Below are positions 21,579 to 33,894 of a stretch of DNA of 64,000 nt, in pieces. The position numbers and the translations under genes are program-made. The first letter of the stretch is position 1; every line of letters starts with the position of its first letter. The DNA lies in the NCBI GenBank assembly GCA_009823505.1, contig VZQC01013830.1:929562-993561 (forward strand), read 5' to 3'. The notes under the pieces are model-generated. The model was not told where the DNA came from, searched no databases, and worked only from the letters and a program-made list of their open reading frames with translations. The DNA is from Rhizomys pruinosus. Taxonomy: Eukaryota; Chordata; Mammalia; Rodentia; Spalacidae.

Positions 21579-22951
21579 GGCTTCCAACTGTCCTGGGTGG
21601 GAGCGGAGAGGATGAGGGACTGAAGAGGAAACTGCTCCTTGCTTGTCTCCTGTGTGTGTGGCTAGAGGTCTGGGAGGATGCCGGGGTACTCCAATAACAG
21701 AGCAATTGGTACTTAGAGCAAGGTGAAGATTGTCCCCAACCAGGAGGGAGCAGAGATATAGGTCTGGTCTCTGGGATTCCAAGTGTGGCTGCCATGACCC
21801 CCTGAGCAGAATGTCTGGGGATGAGGGAGTACCAGATGGTATGTAGGAGTCATCAAAAGCAGGACAGACTTGGCTGGGTCATGGGGTTCAGAAACTCATT
21901 GGATACAATGTGGACTAACAAAGAGTTCTGCTGACAGGAAGGGATTCCCTCAGGAGGGCAAAGCTGACAGACAGAGGTCACAGATAGATATCACTTCATA
22001 GAGAAGTCACCCAGAGAAGGGGCTTAGATGGGAGGAATCTGGGAGGGGCTTCCTGGGTCCTTTCTATTTGTGGTTTGGTCATGACTTTTCTGTCTGCTTA
22101 TAACATACTCAAGTAGGGGAACAGGAAAGCTGAGGTCTGTGCCTGATGCACCTTGAACAGCCAATGAGGGAGTTCTAGAGCATGGCGGATGGATTGTTTT
22201 TGGTGCAGTTGAACCCTGAGGATGGAGATTGTCAAAACCCAGGTAGAAGCAAAGGACATTGAACCTCATGTTCTTCTGAAGGATGGGATGGAAGAGCACC
22301 TGAGGCCTGACAGCAGAAGGGCAGGGCTGATTTCTGGGTCCTGAGATTTGCAGAGTGGCTTCAGACCTTCATGGAAGCAGACCTGTTCTGTTTGGGCAGA
22401 AAAGTTCTGTAAAGAAAAATCTGGATGGGCAGTTGGAGGGTCATTAGACCAGCTCTACAAATCTCACCTGATGAGCAGGTAGCCCTGTGTCTGGATTTCC
22501 TTGGACTCATCTCGTGGGTCTGATGCTCTATCCTTTGTGGATATCCTTGGTTTTGTTGGCCCATGGCTTAAGTTCGGAGTAAGAGATATCATCAACCCCC
22601 ACTCCCCATACTCCTGGAGCCCTGAGCTGATTTACTCGCCTGGTTAGTGGTGCTGGCTTGACTCCAGCATGGGCAATTATACCTCTTGCCTCTTCTCCCA
22701 GGACTGCTGGTGATTCTCTCTTGTGGTTTTCTTTGCTGAGAGACTGCTAGAAAACTACAGCTTGCAACTGTACCTTGTTTATCCCTAGAGTATTCAGAGG
22801 GAGTAAGTAAAAAGAAAACCATAGGAAATGGGGTCCTATATGGGACTGAAGGGGACGAGGAATGGGAAAAGAGGTGCCAGAGGTTTCTAAGGAAATAGGA
22901 AAGACAAGCAGAGTATACACACAGCTGGCAGGGCTATCCCTTCCTCCTTTT
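21578..22951. other. Unique sequence
   Basis: No gene or named repeat is seen. 21806-21870 resembles 23213-23275 (shared 'tctggggatga' and 'taggagtc'). Confidence 0.5.
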
Positions 22952-23194
22952 TTAAAAAATTTATTTATTTTTGTATGTGTATGAATGTACTGTCTGCATG
23001 CAGGTTTGTGCACCCATGTCGTGCAATGCCACGGAGGTCAGAAGAGGATCTTGGATTCCCCTGGAACTGGCGTTCTCCTGGAATTGGAGTTACAGATGGT
23101 TCTTAGCCACCATGTGGGTGCTGGGGATCGAACCCAGGTCCTCTGCAAGAGCAGTCGGTGCTCTTAACTGCTAGGCTATCTGTCCAGCTCCCCA
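22952..23194 (-). repeat. B2-type SINE
   Basis: Reverse B2 with box B ggttcgatccc and the body duplication. It is flanked by ttcctcctttt at 22941-22951 and 23195-23205. Confidence 0.94.
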
Positions 23195-23205
23195 TTCCTC
23201 CTTTT

Positions 23206-24049
23206 ATGGTCATCTTGGGGTCTCTGGGGATGAAGATACCAGAGGGTATATAGGAGTCTCCAAAGGCAGGACAACCATGTACCTAGGCTTCATAGTCTAT
23301 CTTAGTGGGTCAGGGATGGAGAAGGGAGAGGTAACAGAGAGGCATTCTGCCCCTGGAAGGTGCTCTGGGGACTGCCCGGTGCCTCCAAGTCTCCACAACT
23401 CCATATCAGCCACTGTCAAAACGCAGAGAGTAGAGATAGCCTGAAAAAGATTATTTTTTTTTTTCTGGGGAATGTCATATCTGCTCCAGCTTGCTATGGC
23501 CCCTGATGTTCCCAGGGAAGACACAGACAGATAAATATTGGGGGGAATGTGTGTGTGGGAGCAATGAACTGCCAGAGCGAGTGAACATTAAGGGGAAACA
23601 GATTGCATTTTCCTGGTAGCTCGCACCTAGCTCAGTAACAAAATTGCTTCTGCTCTGGGTTTCACAGTAAGCGTCTGGCACCATCCACAGCCACTGCATC
23701 CCTTCCTGTCTGTGTCAACTGGGGAGGGAGAAGTGGGCACAGAGCAGGAAGCAGCTTTCCTCTGCGTGTGCAGAAGGATGAGACTCCTGCCTTAAAGTGT
23801 CTTAAACAGCCTACTCAGTGCTGCCATGGGCCTGGGAAGAGTCGGCAAACATGCTATGTAGCCTTTCTTTAAAGGCGATGAGGAGTCCCATTCGTCCCAG
23901 TGACTGCGGCTCAGGAATTTGTAGAGATTTCAATCCATTTGCTATTTTTTGTCATTTCATCTTTTGAATCTGTGACTTTCTTGTCTTGACGCCTAAATTT
24001 TTAGAGAGATATCATTCACAATCCATCAAACTCACCCATTATGCAGGTA
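23206..24049. other. Unique sequence
   Basis: Apart from the short repeat of 21806-21870, nothing is recognised. Frames are under 80 codons. Confidence 0.5.
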
Positions 24050-24350
24050 CAGTTCCACAAGTTTCAGTCAATGTACCCATGGCTTCAATCAACTAAGGAT
24101 TGAAAATACTCAGGAAAAAAAAACCCAAGTCTGTATTGAATATGTATAATCTTTTTTTTCTTGTCATTATTCCCTAAATAATACAGCATAGCCACTACAG
24201 TATTTTTTTACTGCCTACATTATATTCTAAGTCATGTAGAGATGATCTGAAATACATGGAAAGATATGTATAAATTATATGCAAATACTATACCATTTCA
24301 TATGCGAGACTTGAGCATTACAAAATTTGGTATCCTCAGTGCAGGTGGAA
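24050..24350. repeat. Tigger-related MITE (MER2-type)
   Basis: 'tgtcattattccctaaataa', 'catgtagagatgatctgaaa', 'tatgcaaatactatacc' and 'gcgagacttgagcattac' follow the remembered MER2/Tigger consensus, a mammalian TcMar element without a transposase. It is diverged. Confidence 0.7.
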
Positions 24351-24734
24351 GGGAGTGGGTGGAGACAGCTGGAACTAATTTCCCATGGACCCTGAGGGCC
24401 GATGAATGAATAGAGCGGTGCAGTCATGACTGTAGCCCACTCTAGAATATTCATTGTTACACTTATCCTGCTTCTCTGCACTCTTAGCTGAAATGCTTCT
24501 TGGAAGGGGCTTGTGTGATCTGTCAAAGGGGTGCACAGCCAGTCTTCGGAGGGGTGTAAGCCTAAGACATCAGGATGGTGGTGTACCTAGTTGGGAAGCT
24601 CCCTTTAAGAAGGATGGGAAGAGACAGTGGTGCTCACCTGGGAGATCCAGTTAGCCACAGGCCACTCCAACAATGTCACAGGGTCCATCCAATTTGCTTT
24701 TAACAGGCAGGCAAATCTTGTGATGGGCAATCTT

Positions 24735-24850
24735 GTGCCCATTCTACAGATGGAGAAAGGCAGGCTGACAGAGTTTGAGCAGCTTACAAAAAACCTTACT
24801 GCAAGGCAGAGGCCAAGGTGGACTCTGAACCCAATTCTTTCTCACGGCAG
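24735..24850 (+). repeat. MIR SINE
   Basis: 'gcccattctacagatggaga', then a gap-rich match to 'aggctgacagagtt', and 'gactctgaacccaattc' follow MIR. Confidence 0.65.
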
Positions 24851-25014
24851 AGTTGTGTGGTGTGCAAACTGCTACAACAGAGAGATGTGAAGATGCGGGT
24901 CCACCTTGGACTGTACTAAGATTCAAATCACAGAGGATTCTGTTAGCATGCTCGAGACTTCTAGTTTTTCTATTTCTTCATCAGTTTGAGTTTCTTTTAT
25001 TGGAAAATGGGTCC

Positions 25015-25218
25015 TTACATCTGATTTCATGTATTTCCTACATGTATGTAAGTCCACTCATGTCGTGTAATGCATGTGGAGGTTGGAAAAGGCTGTTGGA
25101 TCCCCTGGAACTGGAGTTGCAGATGGTTGTTAGGTGCCATGTGGGTGCTGGGAATCGAACCCAGGTTCTCTGCAAGAGAATCAAGTGGCCTTAGCCACTG
25201 AGCCATCTCTCCAGCCCC
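25015..25218 (-). repeat. B2-type SINE, older copy
   Basis: The reverse head 'gccatctctccagcccct' and 'gggaatcgaacccaggtt' are clear. The body is shorter, with no internal duplication, and diverged. The tail is poor. Confidence 0.85.
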
Positions 25219-26067
25219 TGATCCTAATTCTTACCCACATCATTTCGGCTTTGGCTGTGACTTGAAAAATAAGTGCTAATTACCAGGTCATCCTGCTCCG
25301 ATTCACACAAAGCACAAGGCACCGCATGTCTGTAGAGGAGGAAAGGAGCCTGCAAACCTTCCCGTTCCACGAAGAACAGGGCTGCTGTAAAAAGACTGCT
25401 GTTTGATGGCACCACTGGGTTTCTTTCTCCCTTCCAAAATCAATCTTCAGATTGTAGGCCTGGAACCCAGGTGCTGCTGTCTTCTAAAGGTATGCCAGGG
25501 TTAGAAGAGAGTGTTACACATCACTTAACATGTGAAATATGATTCATCTGCCTGGGCATAAATGAAAAAAAGAAGGAATGAAAAAACCCAACAACAACCC
25601 TTCTGTTGAGTTTTGAAATGTAAATGTTTGCTAAAGCTTTGCAAAGACAGCTTCACTTGGACTGAGAGCTATGTGTAAAGAAACATTAAAATGCATCATT
25701 TGCTCAGGGCTAAAAGTCATCAGCTTGTGATATTAATGCCCTTTAAAAATAATTTGATGGCATGAAATCAGAGCATGTCTTGTGCAAAGGATTGGCTCTT
25801 GTCAATTTTCTCATGAATCTACTGAGCCATAATTGCATTTAGATCTTGCCAGAAATGAAAGTATGCTCCCCACCTCTTTCATTTGCTAGAAGAGAGATAA
25901 CAAGGTTCGCTTTGATTCCATCTAGTGTGGGGACCTCACCCTGCAGGCCAGGAATGTGCAGGTCAGTTAGAAGGTCACAGTCCTTATGGCTGGCTGCTTT
26001 TCCATCGGAGTCCAACAGCTCCCAGCAGGGTTTGTCTGGGCAGATGCTGGGAAGAGGCTAATGTACA
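25219..26067. other. Unique sequence
   Basis: I see no repeat or coding signal. It ends where the 47-bp tandem array begins. Confidence 0.55.
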
Positions 26068-26725
26068 GGGATAGCCTGTGAAAGCAGCTGCACTAGGCAG
26101 ACTAGGTCCTGTCAGGGACAGCCTGTGACAGCAGCTGCACTAGGCAGACTAGATCTTGTCAGGGATAGCCTGTGACAGCAGCTACACTAGGCAGACTAGC
26201 TCCTGTCAGGGATAGCCTGTGAAAGCAGCTACACTAGGCAGACTAGCCCCTGTCAGGGATAGCCTGTGACAGCAGCTACACTAGGCAGACTAGCTCCTGT
26301 CAGGGATAGCCTGTGACAGCAGCTACACTAGGCAGACTAGCTCCTGTCAGGGATAGCCTGTGACAGCAGCTACACTAGGCAGACTAGCTCCTGTCAGGGA
26401 TAGCCTGTGACAGCAGCTACACTAGGCAGACTAGCTCCTGTCAGGGATAGCCTGTGACAGCAGCTACACTAGGCAGACTAGCTCCTGTCAGGGATAGCCT
26501 GTGACAGCAGCTACACTAGGCAGACTAGCTCCTGTCAGGGATAGCCTGTGACAGCAGCTACACTAGGCAGACTAGCTCCTGTCAGGGATAGCCTGTGACA
26601 GCAGCTACACTAGGCAGACTAGCTCCTGTCAGGGATAGCCCATGAAAGCAGCTACACTAGGCAGACTAGCTCCTGTCAGGGATAGCCTGTGACAGCAGCT
26701 ACACTAGGCAGACTAGCTCCTGTTA
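26068..26725. repeat. Minisatellite, 14 units of exactly 47 bp
   Basis: Units start at 26068 and every 47 bp up to 26679, with no length change. Each reads gggatagcctgtgacagcag and ends with ctcctgtca. Units 1, 4 and 13 have gaaagc in place of gacagc, and unit 13 also has cccatg. The homogeneity points to recent expansion. It is non-coding. Confidence 0.97.
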
Positions 26726-27024
26726 AAGCCATGTCAGTTGCACATGACAAAAGGCTTCATCAAACTGGCCTAGTCAACAAAGAGAAACTGATCAAGAATG
26801 CAGAGGAGTGCTTCATGTAGGTTAGGTAGGAAAATCAGGTCCAAGATTAGCCCACCTGCAAGCAGGGGTTCAGTGATGTAGATGCTTGTCTTGTCTCCTA
26901 GATCTTCCCAGAGTGGGCTGTGGTCCTTGATGGCTCCTGGGATGGACACTGGACTGGAGTGGCTGTGTATGGAAAGGGAAGCAGTGGAGAATGGCATTGA
27001 CTTTACTGAGAACTGGCCTCTTTT
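26726..27024. other. Unique spacer between two minisatellites
   Basis: About 300 bp with no repeat. A plus-strand open stretch starts at 26882 and runs into the next array, but it has no domain. Confidence 0.5.
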
Positions 27025-28440
27025 GTGTAAAAAATCTTATATTTATTCTTTGACAATCCCATGCATGTATACATTGATCATATCCACCTCAGCTTCCTCT
27101 CCCATGCATGTATACATTGATCATGTCCACCTCAACTTCCCCATCCCATGCATGTTTACATTGATCATGTCCACCTCAGCTTCCCATCCCATGCACGTAT
27201 ACATTGATCATATCACCTCAACTTCACATCCCATGCATGTATACATTGATCATGTCCACCTCAACTTCCCCATCCCATGCATGTATACGTTGATCATGTC
27301 CACCTCAACTTCCCATCCCATGCATGTATACATTGATCATGTCCACCTCAACTTTCCCATCCCATGCATGTATACATTGATCATATTACCTCAGTGTCCC
27401 ATCCCATGCATGTGTACACTGATCATATTACCTCAACTTCCCCATCCCATGCATGTATACATTGATCACAGCCACCTCAACTTCCCATTTCATGCATGCA
27501 TACATTGATCACATCACCTCAGCTTCCCATCCCATGCATGTATACATTGATCATATCCACCTCAACTTCCCATCCCACGCATGTATACATTGATCATGTC
27601 CACCTCAACTTCCCATCCCATGCATGTATACATTGATCATGTCCACCTCAACTTCCCATCCCATGCATGTATACATTGATCATATTACCTCAACTTCCCC
27701 ATCTCATGCATGTATACATTGATCATATCCACCTCAACTTCCCCATCCCATGCATGCATACATTGATTGTATTACCTCAACTTCCCTATCCCATGCATGC
27801 ATTGATCATATTACCTCAACTTCCCCATCCCATGCATGTATACATTGATCATAGCCACCTCAACTTCCCATTTCATGCATGTATACATTGATCATGTCCA
27901 CCTCAACTTCCCATCCCATGCATGTATACATTGATCATGTCCACCTCAACTTCCCATCCCATGCATGTATACATTGATCATGTCCACCTCAACTTCCCAT
28001 CCCATGCATGTAAACATTGATCATGTTCACCTCAACTTCCCCATCCCATGCATGTATACATTGATCATATCCACCTCAACTTCCCCATCCCATCCATGTA
28101 TACGTTGATCATATGCACCTCAACTTCCCATCCCATGCATGTATACATTGATCATGTCAACCTCATCTTTCCATCCCATGCAGGTATACATTGATCATGT
28201 CCACCTCATCTTTCCATCCCATGCACGTATACATTGATCATGTCCACCTCTCTCTCTCATTTAGGAGCATACTGAGTCAATTTAGTGGTACCTTCTGGAA
28301 TACTACTGTGTCTTGTTGGCTTGATCTTGTACAAGTAACTGCAGCAGTGAGTTTATGAGCACAATGGCCTAGTGAAGTCCAGAAAACAGTATTTCAGAGC
28401 CCCTGTCCCCATCTTCCAGCTCTTAAATTCTCTCCACCCT
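27025..28440 (-). repeat. L1 (Lx-like) 3' UTR containing an amplified array
   Basis: The left flank 'atttattctttgacaatccc' and the right flank ('gttggcttgatcttgtac', 'gtgagtttatgagcacaatg', 'cccatcttccagctctta') are the reverse L1 3' UTR. The sequence between them is the 43-bp array. Confidence 0.7.
27061..28250. repeat. Minisatellite, 28 units of about 43 bp
   Basis: Units begin atgcatgtatacattgatca and continue with tatccacctcaacttcccat. Starts run 27061, 27104, 27148 and so on to 28221; lengths are mostly 42-44 bp, with one short unit (39 bp at 27793). The unit aligns with single-copy L1 3' UTR at 13460-13515. Open frames of 208 and 74 codons over it arise because the unit lacks stops in some frames. 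Confidence 0.97.
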
Positions 28441-28445
28441 ATGGC

Positions 28446-28487
28446 CTCATCTCATCTCATCTCATCTCATCTCATCTCATCTCATCT
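28446..28487. repeat. (CTCAT)n microsatellite
   Basis: About eight perfect CTCAT units directly after the L1 3' UTR segment. Confidence 0.95.
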
Positions 28488-28930
28488 GGAGCAACCCCAC
28501 TTTTTCCTGCACAGTGTGCACTAGAAGGTTCTATTTGAAGTAATGTCTGCTGTGAATAAAGAAATGAAAAGTAACTGGATAATTTCTCAGCCTCCCCACA
28601 GATTTTACTGCTGTAGGGAGTCTTTCTCCAGGAAGCTCTAAGGAAGATTTGTTCAGGTATACAGTATTTGCAAAGGCAAACATGCTTCTTCAAGAACAAG
28701 CCATCTCTCTATTCTATACACAGTTGTGTAACAGCACAGGGCACCTGTGAGGACGTGACCTCTCGCTGAGTCACCAGGGTCACATAGATAAATAAGAGCA
28801 CTGTCAAGGTACACTTTGTGTCACTGTCATCCAAGTGGCTGAGTATTCTCAAGATGGCTAATCATATTATGCATTTGTTTTTTTTCTAAAATAATATTTA
28901 ATGAATCTTTAAACATATACACATACATAT
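28488..28930. other. Unique sequence
   Basis: No gene or repeat recognised. Confidence 0.5.
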
Positions 28931-29060
28931 AACATGTTTATTCACTCAGCACATAGCTGTTGGGTACCTGCTGTGGGGTCTTGGCTGTGGGCTAGAGCAG
29001 TGGCAGAGCAGCACCATAGTTCTCCTTGCAGGACTTAGGGTTCTGTGGGGATGAGAGTGG
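28931..29060 (-). repeat. L2 LINE 3' fragment
   Basis: 'gtttattcactcagcacata' and 'gggtacctgctgtgg' follow the reverse L2 3' end. It is diverged. Confidence 0.45.
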
Positions 29061-29484
29061 TGACTTCAGTCCAGTGCATTTGCAGATGGCATTGCCCACC
29101 CCTACGCACAGCAGAGCACTACAGCATTGTTCTTCCATGAGCTCGCGCCTCCATCTTTAGTGGGCTAGTCAAACCCATGAATATGCTTGGCTGGTTTCAA
29201 GTTGTGACTCTCAAAGTGTGGCCCAGAAACTCCTGTGGGCTTCCCAGTTCTTTGAAACAGCCCTTTAAATTCTGAGAAGATGGTGTGGTAGAGTGACCCA
29301 GCAGCTACACGATGTGTGCTAACCATGCAGAGTAACCAGTAAGTAGTCAGCCAAACAACGATGCCCATTATGCTGACTTTTTTGTATTTTTTAAGTTATT
29401 TTTCATAACAATGCTTAATTTGTATTAATATGGTATGAGTGGATACTAAGGCATAGTGAGTTCATTATTATTAATAGAATAAAA
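29061..29484. other. Mostly unique; weak MER5-like match
   Basis: 'tgactctcaaagtgtggccc' at about 29204-29223 looks like the start of a MER5-type element. No other signal. Confidence 0.35.
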
Positions 29485-29487
29485 CTT

Positions 29488-29520
<33 letters not shown>

Positions 29521-29752
29521 ATGTCATATGTAGGCATACAGGCACGTGCATGACACACTGCACATGTAGAGGTCAGAGGACAGCCTTGTGTATCAGTCCT
29601 CACCTTCTACTTTGTTCCAGGGAGAGTCTCTTTGTTTAGTACTGTGTGCACTAGCCTAGCTGGCTTGTGAACTCTCTGGGATCTGAAATCAAGTCTTCAT
29701 GCTTGCATGGCAAGTGCCTTACTGACTGAATTATCTCCCCAGTCTCTCATTA
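29485..29752 (-). repeat. B3-type SINE with (TG)n tail
   Basis: A (TG)n tail at 29489-29519 is followed by 'gtagaggtcagaggacagcc' and the reverse head 'gaattatctccccagtctct'. This is the B3 layout. Confidence 0.7.
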
Positions 29753-29888
29753 TTTTTTTAAATGAATTAATCTGTGTTTTAAAAGCCTTGATTTTAATTT
29801 CTAATATGGTCAATTTAAATTACTATAACACACATAAATGGGAGTTCCTTTGGGGTCTTAAATTTCTGAGCATGTTAAAGGTCTTGGG

Positions 29889-30031
29889 AGCCAGGCATGA
29901 TGGCATACCTTTAATTCCAGCATTTGAGAGACAGAGGCAGAGGCAGGTGGATCTCTGTGAGATTGAAACATCCTGGCCTACATAGTGAGTTCTAGGCCAG
30001 CTGGGACTACAGGGAGAGCCTGTCTCAAAAT
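29889..30031 (+). repeat. B1 SINE
   Basis: 'ccaggcatgatggcatacct', 'gagacagaggcagaggcagg' and 'gggagagcctgtctc'. It is diverged from younger copies and its tail is nearly lost. Confidence 0.9.
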
Positions 30032-31610
30032 GAAAGGAGGTATACATGGTGTGGTGGCCATGCTTCCAGAGTGATGGAAGTTTTTCTTTTAAAGGGTGTT
30101 AGGAGAAGAATTGTATGAAGGCCCTAGAACAAGCTTCAGAAAACTAACAAATCAAGGAAAGCCAGTTGCTGCCAGAGGCTCAGAGCAGCCAGGGGAGACC
30201 CCATTGCCCCTGCTCCCCTCTGACCACTGTGCCCCCCACTCCTGCAGGAGCACTGGCCCCCCCTGGAAATTGGGAGGCTGCTGCCTTCCTGAGTCTTGGT
30301 GTTCCCAGCTCCCATGGTCTATGGTGGGCATTCACGCCCCCATTGCTGTAAACCTCAGAACTGCAACCAAGGCAATCACGGCTGTTTAGGCTCCCTTAGA
30401 GGAGAGTGGGCTCAGCTCATGGCCAGCATCTGGCCTAGAAAATGGTGGACAGCCAAACAGTTGTTTCTGCAACATGGCTTGTTTCCAGGAGCTTTCTAGG
30501 GCTCTGTTGCCCTCTCTGAACCCATCCCTTGAGAAATCAAGGTTGCTAGCAGCAGAAGGCAGGCATGTGTTATCAATTCTGGCTCAATCACCTGTGCTCT
30601 GTTGTCTCTAAGCCTTGGAGGCTTAGGGACCTTAGTGGCTTTGTGGCAGGCCGAGTGCATGGAATACAGAAAGAGGCAATTAGAGTCTGCTGTGCTCCTG
30701 GATCAATCCACATCCTGCCGTGGAGAGGAAGGAACAGAGAAGTTGCCTGTAGCAGTTAACAGTGAAGTTTCTGGAATCAGACACCGGGTCCCAGTCTTGG
30801 ATCTGCACTCTGCTTCTTTGGAGATGGCAGTTTCTGGACGTGTGCCAGGTAGTCATGTCAGGGAGAAGAGAGATAGGCAGGGCTAGTGGAGCTGGTAGAC
30901 CAGGACTTCATCCTTTAACAAAGCCTGTATGTTCTGCACAGTGGTCTTGCTTGGGATTTTCATGACCTGGAGTGACAGGATAGACCCCTCAAGGGGCAGG
31001 GAGGATTTTATGTGGATTGAGATCAAATGATACAGTAATCATTCTTTGTCTCTTTCCTGCCACCTGCCCAAATTCTTCCAGCCAGTGCCGGATGCCCTCT
31101 GTTGATCAGTGAGCAAGCCTGGGGAAAACTTCCAGTTAGAGCTGGTAACCACTCTGGGTGGCTGGATGCACGGACATTAAACATCAGTCCCTTCTTCTAG
31201 GCAGAGGTAATGACAGGATGACGAGGGGGTGGCCAGTGGGACACTGGAACACCGCTACTCTTGACTCCTGTGAGCCGATGGGGAGGCAGGGCAAGACCTG
31301 AGCGATTGACCCGGTACGTGTTGGAGTGCCCAGTGGGATGGCTGTCAGTTGGATGATGGAGAGCTGGGCACAGCACACGGGGAGCCCAGACAAGCTTCCA
31401 GTGCCTGCACACTTTCCCGGTGTCCCCTTCCTTCCTGGTGCACTTATGCTTACACCTGGCTCTCAATCCAGAGGAAACTGCTTGCTAAACCAGCCCATGG
31501 AGAATGTCGGGTTCAAAGAGCTCCTCCTCAAGGATGCTTCATTACTCAGAGAAGCTGGTGAAGAGGGCATTGCTTTATCCTGATTGGTAATTCTCTAATG
31601 TACTTTTCTG
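30032..31610. other. Mostly unique; MIR fragment at 30745-30835
   Basis: 'ggaatcagacaccgggtccc' in the middle resembles MIR. GC content is higher than nearby and several frames of 60-97 codons occur, but they overlap each other on both strands and carry no domain. Confidence 0.45.
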
Positions 31611-31658
31611 TTTCCTATACTATAGATTTCCTATACTATAGATTTCCTACACTATAGA
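31611..31658. repeat. Three tandem 16-bp units
   Basis: tttcctatactataga twice, then tttcctacactataga. Confidence 0.95.
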
Positions 31659-31667
31659 TGCTTCTTT

Positions 31668-31940
31668 CTCTTGCAGGTGCGCATGCATGTGTGTGCGGAA
31701 GTCAGAGGTCAGCCCTTAGATATCATTCCTCAGGTTTTTCAGACAGACTCTCTACATGGCTTGGAGGTCACAGAGTAGGGTAGTTTGGGAGCTCCAGGGA
31801 TCTGCCTGTCTTTGCTTCCTCAGAGCTGTGATTATAAGCATGCATCTCCATGCCTGGCTTTTGTCTAGACTCTGGAGGACCAAACCTAGGTCCTTAAGCT
31901 AGCCTGGTATGCACTTTTCCAACTTTCCCACTCCTTAGCC
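31668..31940 (-). repeat. B3/RSINE1-type SINE
   Basis: 'cggaagtcagaggtcagccc', 'ggcttggaggtcacagagt' and 'gcatgcatctccatgcctgg'. An older composite SINE; the subtype is unsure. Confidence 0.6.
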
Positions 31941-32754
31941 TGAGATCTTCTCTTCTTTAAACGGTGCACCTCAGGGCCTGTCATCCTGGTCCTCTCTGCC
32001 CCCATAGTGGAGAAGTAGTGTCGATGGTCCACAAGCCAGGCCCGCAGCCTCTACTCCTTGGTTCTGAACAGAAAGGATGCTACATGTGGCTGTCTTCACT
32101 GAGTGCCATCATTCTCTCTAGCAGATGGTGGGGAGTGAGGCTAATTGAGAACTCTTGCAGCATATAAAACAAAAATCAGCCAAAGGAACCCGAAAGGTAA
32201 ATGATATCATTATCAGGCAAGTGGAGGAAAGAGCATCTGTCCCTACTGTGGCTCCGCAGCACACAAGCTGAGTGGGGCTGTTCAGACATCACAGGGCGGC
32301 GGTGCCCATCTTGAAGCAGAGCCGTGGGAGCTGGTGGCCCAGCCAGGGCTGCACTGACCTCACCTGAGGAGGGGGCAAGTCACGTGTGCTGGGTTAGTCT
32401 AGATTGTCCATCTTTGTGAGCATCTTGCTTCTTTGATCTGTGGCTGGGGTGTCTGGACAGACCTGTGCTTTTCCAGCCCTGTAAATCCATTAAGATTGGA
32501 AAGGTGTTGTGTGTACCCACCTCCTGCCTTCCGATGGGATGTATGTATGTAGAGACCCTGAGATAAGCTTGTGGGGAATGCTGGTTATTTGATGTGAGGA
32601 GTACCATGCCATGCTTTCTGTAGCCAAACTGACATTATAAAACCTCCCTCATCTCCTGCAGCTCCATTCAGCAATTCGGTCTCACTAACACTCAGAAAAC
32701 AGGGAGGAGATGGCTGTTCCGAAGCCACATTTCACAGGCATCATGTATTTTTGT
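31941..32754. other. Unique sequence
   Basis: No repeat or gene recognised in about 800 bp. Confidence 0.5.
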
Positions 32755-32960
32755 GGAAAGGCCATAAGCTTCTGGAGTCAGACAGACTCCACTCCTGGCT
32801 CCACCTCTGAGAGGTGCAGCCGGGCCCCTCTCCGATGCCTTAGTCTCCCCCTTTATAAATCAGGGCAGAGACTGGCTGGTAATATTAGGTGTATTTTTTA
32901 GGACTCACATATTTCCTGGCCGAATAGCGCCTGGCATGGATGAGGTGTTCCCCCAGGAGC
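32755..32960 (+). repeat. MIR SINE
   Basis: 'ttctggagtcagacagactc', 'cctggctccacctctgag' and 'ccttagtctccccctttata' follow MIR, and 'agcgcctggcatgg' fits its 3' core. Confidence 0.7.
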
Positions 32961-33325
32961 ATGTACGCTTGAACACGATGCAGGGGAAAGGAGGGTGAGA
33001 CGAGAGCTAAGGCATCCTTCCAGTGCAGCTTCTCACTCTGAATCCCCAGATGCTAAGGCTCAAGGCCTGGACATTTCCTTAAAGGCCTTTTATTTGACTG
33101 CCCACTCCATGCTGGAGATGACTTTATAGAGTCCTTGTTGAATGACTGTGCAACTCTTCCTGGACAGTCTTCAGAACAGTGCTGTAGATGGGGGTCTGTT
33201 CTCTTCCGACTCCACAGCCCAGGGCCTTTCCTTGAAACACTGAAAATACCTAGCTTGAGAAACTGTAAGGATGGGTAATAGTTACAGATCTTGGAAAGAA
33301 AAACCCTTCAACTAATGCCATCTTA
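32961..33325. other. Unique sequence
   Basis: Nothing recognised up to the B1 duplication. Confidence 0.45.
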
Positions 33326-33343
33326 AAAACTCTACTACTTTCA

Positions 33344-33499
33344 CCAGGCGTGGTGGCACAGCCTTTAATCCCAGCACTTGGGAGGCAGAGGCAGGTGGAT
33401 GTTTATGAGTTCAAGGCCAGCTGGGTCTACAGAGTGAGTTCCAGGACAGCTGGGGCTACAGCGAGACCCTGTCTCAAAAAGACAAGAAAAAAAAAAAAC
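33344..33499 (+). repeat. B1 SINE
   Basis: Full-length B1 ('ccaggcgtggtggcacagcc') with an A-rich tail. An exact 18-bp duplication, aaaactctactactttca, lies at 33326-33343 and 33500-33517. Confidence 0.97.
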
Positions 33500-33517
33500 A
33501 AAACTCTACTACTTTCA

Positions 33518-33894
33518 TGCCAACAGTGACAAAGGACTTGCTGCAGCCAGTTAGATACTATGACCCCTCAGGGCACCTTTGGATCAGTAAAGGAAGCTTT
33601 CCATTTTATATTTCCATATGGGAGCCTATTTATTGTTTTTCTTCTCAGATTTTCAGTTTTTCTTCTCAGGGGACTATGATCTCTTCTGAAACTTCTCCTC
33701 TTCACATGTAACACTTCAAAAGAATTTTATTAAGTTGAACCATATGAAATTGTTGCTTCAAATGTCCCAAACTGCCAAATGTTATTGGTTTCAAGTGACT
33801 TGACCTGGGACTGGCTGAGAGGAACAGCCCCTTCTTCCGGCCCCTGGAGTCACAGTGATCACAGTCACTTTGGACAATCGATTCCCAGGAGCTT
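33518..33894. other. Unique sequence
   Basis: No repeat or coding signal. Confidence 0.45.

Noticed and set aside
20983..21795. Long His/Thr and Cys/Val frames
   Set aside because: They are produced by the TG-rich tract on both strands.
26882..27891. 208- and 74-codon frames with repeated HVYIDH-type peptide
   Set aside because: They come from the 43-bp minisatellite, whose frame shifts by one base per unit. There is no gene signal.
26068..28250. CRISPR-like array
   Set aside because: The units are directly adjacent with no unique spacers, and the genome is mammalian.
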